Under the pieces are notes generated by a model, which was given only the letters and a program-made list of their open reading frames with translations, was not told the origin of the DNA and did no database searches. Both the position numbers and the translations under genes were made by a program. Below, one piece after another: positions 27,300 through 36,066 of a stretch of 64,000 bases of DNA. Position 1 is the stretch's first letter; each line of letters opens with the position of its first letter. Source of the stretch: Chloroflexota bacterium (GTDB lineage Bacteria; Chloroflexota; Anaerolineae; Anaerolineales; Villigracilaceae); the NCBI GenBank assembly GCA_016235445.1, contig JACRLB010000006.1:1-64000 (forward strand), in the 5' to 3' direction.

Positions 27300-29732
27300 T
27301 TACTGACGAATTCTCTCACCTTTGGCATCCCACAACACAGCCTGCATCACCTCCGCGCCAACCTGCTCGCCAAAACACTCTACCTCTAATTTTGTTCCAG
27401 CTTTTGCATATTCCATCGGGAGATATGCATACGCAATGGACTTATTAACTGAATACCCAAACCCGCCCGAAGCCACCCAACTGACCAGCTTCCCATCCAC
27501 TCGGATGGGTTCCTTGCCCAGCGCAATCGTGCGGTCATCCGCCAGTGTGATGGTGCAGAGTTTTCTCTTAATGCCTTCCGCTTTTTGTTTCACCAGCGCA
27601 TCCTTGCCGATGAAATCAGGCTTGTCCAATTTCACAGCAAAGCCGAGACCCGCTTCATACGGAGTGTAGTCCGGGGAAATCTCACCGCTCCAATAGCGAT
27701 AACCCTTCTCGAGGCGCAGGGTGTCAATGGCTTTGTAACCGCCAGCCACCATGCCAAGGGGTTCTCCCGCTGTCCACAACGTATCCCAGAGTCGCAGACC
27801 GTATTCCGAGGGGCAGTAAAACTCCCAGCCCAGCTCTCCTACATACGTTACGCGCGAAGCGATGACCGGGACATCACCCACGTTCATTCGTTTGGAAGTC
27901 ATATAAGGGAAGCCTGCATTTGAAACATCATCCATTGTCACTTTTTCAAGGATCGTGCGCGCCTTCGGCCCCCATAAGCCGAGACAGACATAATTGGAGC
28001 TGACATCTTCGATGGTGACTGTGCCGTCTTCGGGCATGTTGAGCGAAAGCCAGGACATATCATGCTGGCCAAACGCCGTGCCTGTCACAATGAAGAAGCG
28101 GTCTTCCGCAAGGCGGGTGACGGTGAAATCGCATTCGATGCCGCCGCGCTTGTTGAGGCACTGGGTATACGTGATCGCGCCGAGCGGCTGATCCATTTCG
28201 TTGGAGCAGACGTAGTTGAGGAATTTCAACGCGCCGGGGCCGCGTACTTCAAACTTGTTGAAGGAGGTCTCATCGAAGAGGCCGGCATTTTCGCGGGTCA
28301 TCAAATGTTCGTGGCCGATGGCGCGTGACCAATTGTGGCGCGCCCATCCGCGCGGTTCGTGGCCGTGCGTGGCAAGCTCTTCATATTTCTTGAACCAGTT
28401 CGGGCGTTCCCAGCCCATCTTCTCGCCAAAGTGACAGCCGAAATCGCGCAAGCGATAATAAGTGGGGGAGGTGCGCACGTTGCGTTTCGATAATCGCTCT
28501 TCGCCGGGGAAGTGAATATCATAATATTGGGTGTAGGTTTCAAAGGTACGCGCAACGGCATATTCGAGGCTGTTGTAGTTCGGCCCAAAACGGCGGACAT
28601 CCAGACGCCACATATCCCATTCGGGGTTGCCGTCCACGATCCACTCGGCCATGACCTTGCCGATGCCGCCTGCGCCCGCGAGTCCATGTGCGCAGAATGC
28701 GCAAGCCACCCAAAAGCCTTTGACGGTGGTTGGCCCAAGTAAAAACTCGCCGTCGGGCGTAAAGCCTTCGGGGCCGTTCAATAACATTTTTACTTCGGCA
28801 TTTTCAATCGCAGGCACGCGGCGGATGGAATTTTCCATCAACGGGGTGAAGCGTTCCCAATCTGGGGGAAGCAGTTGAAATTTAAAATCACGCGGAATGC
28901 CGTTCATGCCGAAGGTAGCAGGCTGGCGTTCGTAGCCGCCCGTCACCAAACCGCCGACTTCTTCGCGCCAATAGACGAGCAAGTCTGGGTCGCGCAGGTT
29001 GGGGAATTTACTTGTCACGCCTTCGATGGGTTTGGTCATAATGTAAAGATGCGCCATCGGGATGACAGGCAGACTCAGCCCGACCATTTTCCCGATCTCG
29101 CGTCCCCACATACCAGAAGCGTTCACAACAACTTCGGTCTTGATCGTGCCTCTGTTGGTGACCACTTCGCTGACGCGGCCATTTTTCAAATTGATCTTTT
29201 CAACATTTGTATCGGTGAAGATTTTCGCGCCACGGTTTTTTGCGCCAATGGCGAGCGCATTCGTGAGACCCGTCGGGTCGATACTGCCATCGTTGGGGGT
29301 GTACGCCGCGCCGACTACGCCTTTGATGTCCATCAGCGGGAACATGTCCTGCGCTTCTTTGGCGCTGATCAATTCCATCGGCACGCCGAAGGAATTTGCC
29401 ATGCCGACGAGACGTTTTGTTTCCTCCATTCGTTCAGCAGAGGAGGCGAGGCGAATCCCGCCGACTTCGCGCCATGATGTATCCTGTCCCGTTTCAGCTT
29501 TGAGACTGCGGTACAAGTCTGTGCTGTAATGCATCATGCGGGTCAGGTTCGCGTCTGAACGCATTTGTCCCACCAGCCCCGCCGAATGCCAGGTGGAGCC
29601 TGAGGTTAATTCGTGTCGTTCGAGGATGACGACATCCTTCCATCCTAATTTCGTGAGGTGATACGCGATGCTGGCTCCGCCCACGCCGCCGCCGATGACA
29701 ACTGCCTGCGCCTGTGTTGGAAATTCTGACAT
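27300..29732 (-). CDS. FAD-dependent dimethylglycine/sarcosine-dehydrogenase-like enzyme fused to a GcvT domain
   Basis: An 810-residue fusion. The N-terminal 400 residues form a DAO-type FAD domain (AVVIGGGVGGASIAYHL) with TSGSTWHSAG; His49 is the position that holds FAD covalently in dimethylglycine and sarcosine dehydrogenases. The C-terminal 390 residues are an aminomethyltransferase (GcvT) domain (YVGELGWEFYCPSEYG, GYRYWSGEISPDYTPYEAGLGF) that passes the released methyl to tetrahydrofolate. It would demethylate an N-methyl amine such as dimethylglycine. A second, diverged copy is encoded at 31688-34117. ATG 29732 follows AAGGAG. Confidence 0.9.
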   Translation of the reverse strand: MSEFPTQAQAVVIGGGVGGASIAYHLTKLGWKDVVILERHELTSGSTWHSAGLVGQMRSDANLTRMMHYSTDLYRSLKAETGQDTSWREVGGIRLASSAERMEETKRLVGMANSFGVPMELISAKEAQDMFPLMDIKGVVGAAYTPNDGSIDPTGLTNALAIGAKNRGAKIFTDTNVEKINLKNGRVSEVVTNRGTIKTEVVVNASGMWGREIGKMVGLSLPVIPMAHLYIMTKPIEGVTSKFPNLRDPDLLVYWREEVGGLVTGGYERQPATFGMNGIPRDFKFQLLPPDWERFTPLMENSIRRVPAIENAEVKMLLNGPEGFTPDGEFLLGPTTVKGFWVACAFCAHGLAGAGGIGKVMAEWIVDGNPEWDMWRLDVRRFGPNYNSLEYAVARTFETYTQYYDIHFPGEERLSKRNVRTSPTYYRLRDFGCHFGEKMGWERPNWFKKYEELATHGHEPRGWARHNWSRAIGHEHLMTRENAGLFDETSFNKFEVRGPGALKFLNYVCSNEMDQPLGAITYTQCLNKRGGIECDFTVTRLAEDRFFIVTGTAFGQHDMSWLSLNMPEDGTVTIEDVSSNYVCLGLWGPKARTILEKVTMDDVSNAGFPYMTSKRMNVGDVPVIASRVTYVGELGWEFYCPSEYGLRLWDTLWTAGEPLGMVAGGYKAIDTLRLEKGYRYWSGEISPDYTPYEAGLGFAVKLDKPDFIGKDALVKQKAEGIKRKLCTITLADDRTIALGKEPIRVDGKLVSWVASGGFGYSVNKSIAYAYLPMEYAKAGTKLEVECFGEQVGAEVMQAVLWDAKGERIRQ

Positions 29733-29759
29733 TGATGTTATCTCCTTGAAAATCTACTG

Positions 29760-29827
29760 CCACAAAGGAACGAAGGAGCACGAAGGAAAACCTTCAAACC
29801 TTTGTGTACCTTAGTGACCCTTTGTGG
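29760..29827. repeat. Nonamer hairpin (CCACAAAGG family)
   Basis: Left arm CCACAAAGG, AACGAAGG, AGCACGAAGG; right arm CCTTTGTG, TACCTTAGTG, ACCCTTTGTGG. One of four copies; others at 37697-37771, 58458-58524 and 60729-60873. Confidence 0.75.
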
Positions 29828-29838
29828 TTAAAAAGAAC

Positions 29839-30648
29839 TTACTTCTGCCAAACCGAATCGGGTCTTGCCATTTCTGCCACAATGTCAAATGTGGAAATTG
29901 CGCCGAGCGGGAAGGAATCGGGATCGGCCTTGTCTACGACAACCAGCCTGTGATGATAGTTTTGGATCATCATATCTGCCGCCTCGCGCAGGCTGGCGTG
30001 AATGTCAATCGTCAGGGCGGGGTGCATCACATCGCGGACGATCATCTTTTCTGCTACGCCTTCTTTTACAAATCGCAGAAGGTCGTGCCCGCTGACCACG
30101 CCGAGGATTTTGCCTTTCGCATCCACTACCAGCACAGAACGCCAGCCGGAGGATGTCATTGCGCGGGCCGCAGAAGCGACGGAGGTTTTTCCGCGACAAA
30201 CCAGAATGGCGTCGGACATGACATCGCCGACGGTTTCGCGTTTGGATTTGATTTCATCCGCAATGCTGGCGACAAAATCGGAAAGCGAGATGATGCCGAC
30301 TGGCTTTTCGTTTTCAGTGACCAGCAAACGGCTTACTTTTTTTTCGATGAACTGATCTACTGCCACAGAGAGGCGAATGTTTGCGTCGATGGAATCAACT
30401 GGATGCGACATAAGATCCGAAGCAGTCATTTTTTTCATAACCGTCAGGCTTTCTGAATCCGATGAAAGCCATTCGCCAGCCATCAAGTCGAAGTCCGTGA
30501 TCAACCCCATGATGCGGCTGTCACGGTCTGTAACAAAAAGGGCATGAACTTTATGCTGATTAAGGAGGATCGCAACCTGTCCTAAAGTGGCGGTAGGTTT
30601 GCAGGTGATGACGCCGGGGTGCATGAGGTCTTTTACAAGCTTTGTCAT
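29839..30648 (-). CDS. Protein of four CBS domains (two Bateman modules)
   Basis: A 269-residue protein made only of CBS repeats, with DLMHPGVITCKPTATLGQVAILL, DLMSHPVDSIDANIRLSVAVDQF, DVMSDAILVCRGKTSVASAARAM and DVMHPALTIDIHASLREAADMM as the four repeat starts. CBS pairs bind AMP, ATP or SAM and act as energy sensors or as regulators of partners. Start 30648 is chosen at MTKLVKDLMHPG; the open frame upstream is leader. It is transcribed from the symmetric promoter shared with deoR, so it may sense the state of the catabolic pathway. Confidence 0.85.
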   Translation of the reverse strand: MTKLVKDLMHPGVITCKPTATLGQVAILLNQHKVHALFVTDRDSRIMGLITDFDLMAGEWLSSDSESLTVMKKMTASDLMSHPVDSIDANIRLSVAVDQFIEKKVSRLLVTENEKPVGIISLSDFVASIADEIKSKRETVGDVMSDAILVCRGKTSVASAARAMTSSGWRSVLVVDAKGKILGVVSGHDLLRFVKEGVAEKMIVRDVMHPALTIDIHASLREAADMMIQNYHHRLVVVDKADPDSFPLGAISTFDIVAEMARPDSVWQK

Positions 30649-30727
30649 TGAAATTCCAAATAAAACCAAAACCTGACAGGTTTCCATACAAGCTGTGGTT
30701 GAGTCAGGCTTGAAGGGTAGTGAGCGA

Positions 30728-30756
30728 ATTATAATAAAAAAAGCAAAAACTTGCAA
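30728..30756 (-). promoter_or_regulatory. Leftward half of a divergent promoter (CBS gene)
   Basis: Minus strand TTGCAA (30751-30756), 17-bp spacer, TATAAT (30728-30733). TTGCAA is its own reverse complement, so the same hexamer also serves the rightward promoter. Confidence 0.65.
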
Positions 30757-30779
30757 ATTCCTTCAAATTCTTATATAAT
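30751..30779 (+). promoter_or_regulatory. Rightward half of a divergent promoter (deoR)
   Basis: TTGCAA (30751-30756), 17-bp spacer, TATAAT (30774-30779). The ATG of the DeoR gene comes 7 nt after the -10 without a Shine-Dalgarno sequence, so the transcript is probably leaderless. Confidence 0.65.
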
Positions 30780-30786
30780 CTTCCAG

Positions 30787-31575
30787 ATGGGTAAACCCCT
30801 TATTCCAGCCCAACGCCGAGAACGAATTCAGGAATATCTTACCGTCCATCAAATTGTGCGGACCGCGGATTTGATGGATTTGCTTGAAACCTCTGAGGCA
30901 ACGGTGCGCCGCGACCTTGAATGGCTGGAAAAAAAGGGAATCCTGGAACGCACGCACGGGGGCGCGATCTTGAATCAGCGCGTGATCTTTGAACAGGAAT
31001 ATCAACAGCGCGCACAACATTTTCCTGAGGAAAAAAGACTCATTGGCGAACTCGCCGCTTCACTCATCGAAGAAGGCGATATTGTTTTCATCAACAGCGG
31101 GACGACAGCCACGCAGGTTCTTCAACATATTCGCCGTGATTCACGCATCACGGTTTTTACGAACAACGTCAATGCGGCATTGGAGCTTGGCGAGCCAGGC
31201 TTTCACTACTATTTCACTGGAGGCGAGTTCCAGTCACGTTCCAACTCTTTGGCGGGCCGCTTCGCGCTGGACACTTTGAATCTGGTCTTTGCCAACAAAG
31301 TGATTCTTGGCGTGGACGGAATCTCACTAAAACACGGATGCACCGTGCCGACGAACGCCGAAGCGGAAGTAGTGCGCAAAATGATCGAACGCACGAAAGG
31401 TCAGGTGATTGTTGTGGCAGACCATAGCAAGTGGGGAGCGGTATCGAATTTTCCAGTTGCCAGCATTGGAGAAGTGGATAAGTTCGTAACTGATGAAGGA
31501 TTTGCGAAACCCGCCATTGAAGACCTTGCGGAACATTCAGTGGAAGCTTTGATCGCGAAAAATGCAGGTGTGTAG
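30787..31575 (+). CDS. DeoR/GlpR-family transcriptional regulator
   Basis: A 262-residue regulator. The N-terminal helix-turn-helix has RRERIQEYLTVHQIVRTADLMD and SEATVRRDLEWLEKKGILERTHGG; the C-terminal sugar-phosphate-binding domain has INSGTTATQVLQHI, ILGVDGIS and VVADHSKWG. DeoR proteins respond to phosphorylated sugars or polyols, which suits the kinases and aldolase around it. It lies at the centre of the island and probably controls both arms. The frame opens at 30751, but that codon is the -35 hexamer; ATG 30787 is used. Confidence 0.9.
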   Translation: MGKPLIPAQRRERIQEYLTVHQIVRTADLMDLLETSEATVRRDLEWLEKKGILERTHGGAILNQRVIFEQEYQQRAQHFPEEKRLIGELAASLIEEGDIVFINSGTTATQVLQHIRRDSRITVFTNNVNAALELGEPGFHYYFTGGEFQSRSNSLAGRFALDTLNLVFANKVILGVDGISLKHGCTVPTNAEAEVVRKMIERTKGQVIVVADHSKWGAVSNFPVASIGEVDKFVTDEGFAKPAIEDLAEHSVEALIAKNAGV

Positions 31576-31579
31576 GATC

Positions 31580-31660
31580 GTAAGCAGGTAAACACGTAAA
31601 CACGTAAACAGGTAGACATGTGAGCGAGATCACCTGTGTACATGTGTAGATGTGTACATG
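31580..31660. repeat. Octamer (GTAAACAN) hairpin downstream of deoR
   Basis: Units GTAAGCAG, GTAAACAC, GTAAACAC, GTAAACAG, GTAGACAT, then GTGTACAT, GTGTAGAT, GTGTACAT, GTTTAC on the opposing side. About eighty bp of 8-bp register fills the gap before the second demethylase gene. Confidence 0.8.
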
Positions 31661-31687
31661 TTTACTTTTATATCCCAAAGGATAACC

Positions 31688-34117
31688 ATGAAAACTCAGG
31701 CAGAAATAGTCATCATCGGCGGCGGAATTTATGGGGCGCAGGTTGCCTATCATCTTGCGAAGTATGGGCGCAAGGATGTGGTGATCGTCGAGAAAGGCGA
31801 GATCGCCAGCGGCGAGTCGTCTCATGCGGCGGGGTTGGTGACGCAGTTTGCCACGTCTCAGGCGATGCTCAAGTTTCGCATGTACAGTATCGAGTTGTAC
31901 AGCGAGTTGGGGTTGTTCGATCATGTTGGCAGTTTGAGAGTCGCTTCGAGCAGGGAACAGCTCAAAGAGTTGGAGAGAAGCGTCAGCCGCGCCAAGGCTT
32001 TGGGGCTGGAAGTGGAGGTCATCTCTCCCGATGATGCGTTGAAAGTGATGCCGCAGATTTCCAAAAAAGATTTGTACGGCGGCATTTATCTCCCGCGTGA
32101 CGGGCAACTTGACCCGTACACTGCCACAACTTCGATGGTGAAGTTTGCGAAGGAATTGGGCGTGGAGGTCTACACGGGCACGCGTGTGACGGGAATCAAA
32201 CTGTCAGCGAGGGGAGAGGTTGAAGGTGTAGTGACAGATAAAGGCGAGATAAGATGCGGGATCATCGTCAATGCCGCAGGGCTGTGGGCGCCGCGCATCG
32301 CCGCGATGGCAGGGCTTCACATCCCAACCACGCCAGTGGACCATCAACACATTGCATTGCGGGCTGTGCCCGGGCATGAGTTTTCATCGTCCACGCCATG
32401 TTTGCGCGACCCTGATAATTTGGTGTACATGCGCCAGGAGCAGGGCGGGCTGGTGATCGGCGGGTATGAGCCGAAGCCGTTGCCGCGTTGGATTGACGGA
32501 ACGCCGTGGGAGCATGGGAGCAAGAGTTTCCCCGGTGATTTTGATCAATTTGAAATGTTGCTCGAAGGCGCGATTCGCCGCCTGCCATTTTTGGATCAGG
32601 CGGGCATTATCACTTTGGTGCGTCACCCTGGCGCGTACACGCCTGACTGTCAACCCTTGCTTGGGCCGATGCCCGGCGCGCGCGGCATGTGGATGCTGGC
32701 GGGCATGTCGTTGAATGGATACGGCGGTGCGGGCGGCATGGGCAAACTGCTGGCCGAGTGGATCATCGAAGGCGAAGCGCCGATGGATGTGTATGGCTAT
32801 CGCGCCACACGTTTTGGAAATTATTATGCCGACCCCGTGTATGCCGCAGAGCGCACGCAGGAAAGTGTGAAATATTATTACCGCATGAAGTTCCCGCATG
32901 ATGAACATGAAAATGCGCGGCCTCATCGCGTGAGTCCTTTGCATTTTCGATTGATGGAAAATGGCGCGGTCTTCGGTGAAAAATTTGGCTGGGAGCGTGT
33001 GAACTATTTCCAACCTGGTAAAGAGTCCCGCCGCATGGGTGAGGACCAGCGTCAGTTTGGATGGAACAAGCCACCGTTCTTTGAGCGGGTGGGCGTGGAA
33101 CATGCCGCCACTCGCGAGCGCGTGACGCTGTTCGATCTCACATCTTTTGGGAAGATCGAAGTGAAGGGCGAAGGCGCTTTGCCTTTGTTACAGCGATTGA
33201 CTTCCAGCAATATCGATAAGCCAGTCGGCAGTGCGGTCTACACTCAATTTTTAAATACACGCGGCGGAATCGAATCCGATCTCACGGTTACTCGTTTGGG
33301 CGAGGATTATTTTTGGGTCATCACGGGTTCGGGTTTTATCGCCAATGACCTTGCAAGAATTCAAATGCACGCGGATGAAAAAGATGGCGATATGTCCATC
33401 CGCGACATTACGCAGGAATATGCCTGTCTCGCTTTGTGGGGGCCAAAAGCGCGTGACGTGTTGGAGAAGATCACCACGAGCGATGTCTCGAACTCTGCGC
33501 ATCCTTACTTAACGACAAAGCTGATTCTGATCAATGGGGCAAAGGTGTACGCTCAGAGAGTTAGCTACGCGGGCGAGTTGGGCTGGGAGCTTTACATTCC
33601 CAACAACCGTGCCACGCCTGTTTGGGACATGCTCATCGAAGCAGGCAGGGAATTTGGCCTCGAACTCGGCGGCTACAAAGTTCTAGACTCACTGCGCCTC
33701 GAAAAGGGCTACCGTTATTTCACCGCCGACATCACGCCTTCCGAAACTCCATACGAAGCTGGTCTTGGCTTCTGTGTCCATCTCGATAAAGGTGACTTCA
33801 TCGGGCGCGAGGCTTTGCTCAAACAAAAAGCGGAAGGTGTCAGCCGTAAACTTTGCACCCTCGTTCTCACGGATGGCGATGATTTCACTCAAATCTACGG
33901 CGGTGAAGCGGCCTATCATGAAGGAAAAGTGTTGACCCGCGTAAGAAGCGGCGGCTATGGATTTTCAGTGAAGAAGAATATCCTCTACGCCTATTTGCCA
34001 GCGGATTTGGCGAAGCAAGGCAACCGCTTTGTCGTGGATCTGATAGAGGGCCGCCGTGAAGCGGAAGTAACCGCCTCTGTGTTATTCGACCCGAAAGGCG
34101 AAAGGGCGCGCGTGTAG
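31688..34117 (+). CDS. Second FAD-dependent dimethylglycine-dehydrogenase-like enzyme fused to GcvT
   Basis: An 809-residue paralogue of the leftward flavoprotein, with FAD motif VIIGGGIYGAQVAYHLA and His46 in ASGESSHAAG at the covalent-FAD position. The middle has GMSLNGYGGAGGMGKLLAEW, and the GcvT half has YAGELGWELYIPNN and GYRYFTADITPSETPYEAG. The two copies differ clearly, so they probably act on different N-methyl substrates or in sequence (for example dimethylglycine, then sarcosine). ATG 31688 follows AAAGGA. It is likely regulated with deoR. Confidence 0.9.
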   Translation: MKTQAEIVIIGGGIYGAQVAYHLAKYGRKDVVIVEKGEIASGESSHAAGLVTQFATSQAMLKFRMYSIELYSELGLFDHVGSLRVASSREQLKELERSVSRAKALGLEVEVISPDDALKVMPQISKKDLYGGIYLPRDGQLDPYTATTSMVKFAKELGVEVYTGTRVTGIKLSARGEVEGVVTDKGEIRCGIIVNAAGLWAPRIAAMAGLHIPTTPVDHQHIALRAVPGHEFSSSTPCLRDPDNLVYMRQEQGGLVIGGYEPKPLPRWIDGTPWEHGSKSFPGDFDQFEMLLEGAIRRLPFLDQAGIITLVRHPGAYTPDCQPLLGPMPGARGMWMLAGMSLNGYGGAGGMGKLLAEWIIEGEAPMDVYGYRATRFGNYYADPVYAAERTQESVKYYYRMKFPHDEHENARPHRVSPLHFRLMENGAVFGEKFGWERVNYFQPGKESRRMGEDQRQFGWNKPPFFERVGVEHAATRERVTLFDLTSFGKIEVKGEGALPLLQRLTSSNIDKPVGSAVYTQFLNTRGGIESDLTVTRLGEDYFWVITGSGFIANDLARIQMHADEKDGDMSIRDITQEYACLALWGPKARDVLEKITTSDVSNSAHPYLTTKLILINGAKVYAQRVSYAGELGWELYIPNNRATPVWDMLIEAGREFGLELGGYKVLDSLRLEKGYRYFTADITPSETPYEAGLGFCVHLDKGDFIGREALLKQKAEGVSRKLCTLVLTDGDDFTQIYGGEAAYHEGKVLTRVRSGGYGFSVKKNILYAYLPADLAKQGNRFVVDLIEGRREAEVTASVLFDPKGERARV

Positions 34118-34167
34118 TTGTGCGCCGTGACGTTATATCCCTTTGCCAATGGCGGGTGGTATAAATC

Positions 34168-34195
34168 TTGCGGTACAGTTTCCAGGTTGTATAAT
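34168..34195 (+). promoter_or_regulatory. Promoter of the DUF433-DUF5615 module
   Basis: TTGCGG (34168-34173), 16-bp spacer, TATAAT (34190-34195), 18 nt before the ATG at 34214. Confidence 0.5.
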
Positions 34196-34213
34196 AATTA
34201 TGCGAGGTGCGCT

Positions 34214-34450
34214 ATGACTCAACAAATAATTGTTTCAAATCCGAAAGTGATGATGGGAAAGCCCGTTGTTTCAGGGACGCGTATTACAGTCGAATTAATC
34301 CTTGAAAAACTTTCGGCTGGCGAATCTTTTGAGGATTTGTTGAAATCGCATCCGCGTTTGAGAAGAGAAGGTATACAAGCCGCTTTGAATTTCGCGCGGG
34401 AAGCCTTGCGCGCTGATGTCATTTATCCAATGGCCGAGTCTATTCAATGA
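34214..34450 (+). CDS. DUF433-family antitoxin
   Basis: A 78-residue protein with IVSNPKVMMGKPVVSGTRITVELILEKL and YPRLRR-like SHPRLRREGIQAALNFA, the DUF433 pattern. This small helix-turn-helix family pairs with DUF5615 PIN-like toxins. ATG 34214 follows GAGGTG. Its stop overlaps the start of the next gene by 4 bp. It is inserted between two metabolic genes and has its own promoter. Confidence 0.85.
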   Translation: MTQQIIVSNPKVMMGKPVVSGTRITVELILEKLSAGESFEDLLKSHPRLRREGIQAALNFAREALRADVIYPMAESIQ

Positions 34451-34797
34451 AAATAGTTGCGGATGAATGTGTGGATGATGAAATTGTCCTGCGATTAAGA
34501 AATGATGGGCATAAAGTCAGTTATGTGGCGGAGGTGTCCCCAGGTATTTTGGACGAAGATGTGTTAATTCTTGCAGACAAGGAAGACACTTTACTCTTGA
34601 CAGCCGATAAGGATTTTGGCGAATTGATATTCCGCCAAGGGTTGGTTAAGCGGGGTATTCTTTTATATCGCCTTGCAGAAATGTCCAAGTTGGAGAAAGC
34701 CGAAATTATTTCTGTAGCGATTGCCGAGCATGGGGATGAACTGCTTGGCTCTTTTAGTGTGCTTACCGAAAAGACAATTCGCATTCGTAGAGTTTAG
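34447..34797 (+). CDS. DUF5615 PIN-like toxin
   Basis: A 116-residue PIN-like protein with MKIVADECVDDEIVLRLRNDGHKV, EDVLILADKEDTLLLTADKDFGELIFR and ETIRIR. The conserved acidic residues (Asp6, Glu7 and the ADKDFGE group) fit the Mut7-C/DUF5615 fold, predicted to cleave RNA. Start overlaps the antitoxin stop (ATGA), as usual for such pairs. Confidence 0.85.
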   Translation: MKIVADECVDDEIVLRLRNDGHKVSYVAEVSPGILDEDVLILADKEDTLLLTADKDFGELIFRQGLVKRGILLYRLAEMSKLEKAEIISVAIAEHGDELLGSFSVLTEKTIRIRRV

Positions 34798-34829
34798 CGA
34801 AACTGGAAACAAGAATTAATATTTTTTTT

Positions 34830-35927
34830 ATGCCTACTACCAAACCATCTCCCCCCGCCTACATCGGCTTCGGCATGTTGACTCCCGTCTACATCATGGC
34901 GTTGGACAAGCTCCCGAAACATAATACTGGCGCCATCGTTCACCAGGTCAGCGAGTATGTGTATGATGACGCGGCCATTATTGCCTGCAACCTGCGTCAG
35001 TGGGGTGTACCGACTGGCATGATCGGCACATCAGTTGGCGATGACCTGCTCGGACATTACGTTGCAGATACATTAGCTGAAATGGGCGTGCAGGGCAAGG
35101 TGCGTTTTACCAAAAAATACAAAACGCCGCTCGAGGTGAATGTCTCCGATAAAAAAGGCGCGCGCACCTATTTCTGGCAGCGCTCCGAGGAAATCCTCGG
35201 CACGCTGGATACCGCCGACCTTTCCTTGATAAAGAAATCCAAACTGCTGTATGTGGATTGGTACGACGGCGACACCCACATCCACCGCGCCATGGAAGAG
35301 GCACATCGCCATCATGTGCCCGTCTTTCTCAACTTTGAGCACGGACACCAGCACCCTGAACTGCTCAAAAAATACTCCGGTCTCGTCACCATTTGCCAGG
35401 CGGTGACAGATGCCGCGCAGATCGGAAAGAAACAGGCCATGTTAGGCGTTGCGCGCAAATTGATAAATGCTGGTATAAAGACAGCCATCATTACCATGGC
35501 CAGCCAGGGTTGCATGGTGGTGCAGGGCGATGAGATCATCCGCGCCTATGCTCCCAAAGTGAAGGCAGTGGATGCCTCCGGCGCAGGCGCAACCTTTTCA
35601 TCGGGGTTTGCCTATGGCTATCTCAATGGATGGGAGCTTGAGGAGATAGTTCGCTTTGCGATTGCGGCGGCTTCGCTCAAGGTCACGCGCTCGGGGTTGG
35701 CAATGTTCCCCGTCCAACAGATCATGGGACTGGCGCGCACGGTTCGCATCGAGCGCATGGTCTATCGGGGCGATCAGTTTCGCACCATCCGCAAGTTATT
35801 GCGCCTTCCGCAAAACGATCGAATATCGAACAATCCCCTTGTGAAGGAAGGGCAAAAACTTGCGGCGAAAATTTTGCCGAAAAAGAAAATGGAACGCAGG
35901 AAGATCAAAAGGTCGCTGGTTGAATGA
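34830..35927 (+). CDS. PfkB-family sugar-kinase-like protein lacking the catalytic Asp
   Basis: A 365-residue ribokinase-fold protein with GFGMLTPVYIMALDKLP at the start and the family's C-terminal anion-hole motif. That motif normally reads DTxGAGD; here residues 248-254 are DASGAGA, so the last Asp, the catalytic base, is Ala254 (codon GCA at 35589-35591). A basic tail (LPKKKMERRKIKRS) follows. The kinase may be inactive, a regulator, or use another base. No ribosome-binding site precedes ATG 34830; TAATAT lies 7 nt upstream, so it could be leaderless. Confidence 0.8.
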   Translation: MPTTKPSPPAYIGFGMLTPVYIMALDKLPKHNTGAIVHQVSEYVYDDAAIIACNLRQWGVPTGMIGTSVGDDLLGHYVADTLAEMGVQGKVRFTKKYKTPLEVNVSDKKGARTYFWQRSEEILGTLDTADLSLIKKSKLLYVDWYDGDTHIHRAMEEAHRHHVPVFLNFEHGHQHPELLKKYSGLVTICQAVTDAAQIGKKQAMLGVARKLINAGIKTAIITMASQGCMVVQGDEIIRAYAPKVKAVDASGAGATFSSGFAYGYLNGWELEEIVRFAIAAASLKVTRSGLAMFPVQQIMGLARTVRIERMVYRGDQFRTIRKLLRLPQNDRISNNPLVKEGQKLAAKILPKKKMERRKIKRSLVE

Positions 35928-35959
35928 TTCGCCTCACTACCGTACTTATCCTTCGTAAG

Positions 35960-36021
35960 AAACCCTAAAGGTCTTTTTGTTAATTGGGCTTACGCGAAGG
36001 CCAGGCAGACCTTTAGGGTTT
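35960..36021. repeat. Inverted repeat AAACCCTAAAGGTCT
   Basis: A 15-bp perfect inverted repeat (35960-35974 with 36007-36021) between the PfkB-like and MttB genes. A T-rich stretch (TTTTTGTT) follows the first arm. It may act as a terminator for the upstream gene or be a dispersed repeat. Confidence 0.65.
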
Positions 36022-36066
36022 GCGTGTGCGGCAGTGAAATAATTTTATTGATAAGGATGTGAAACC

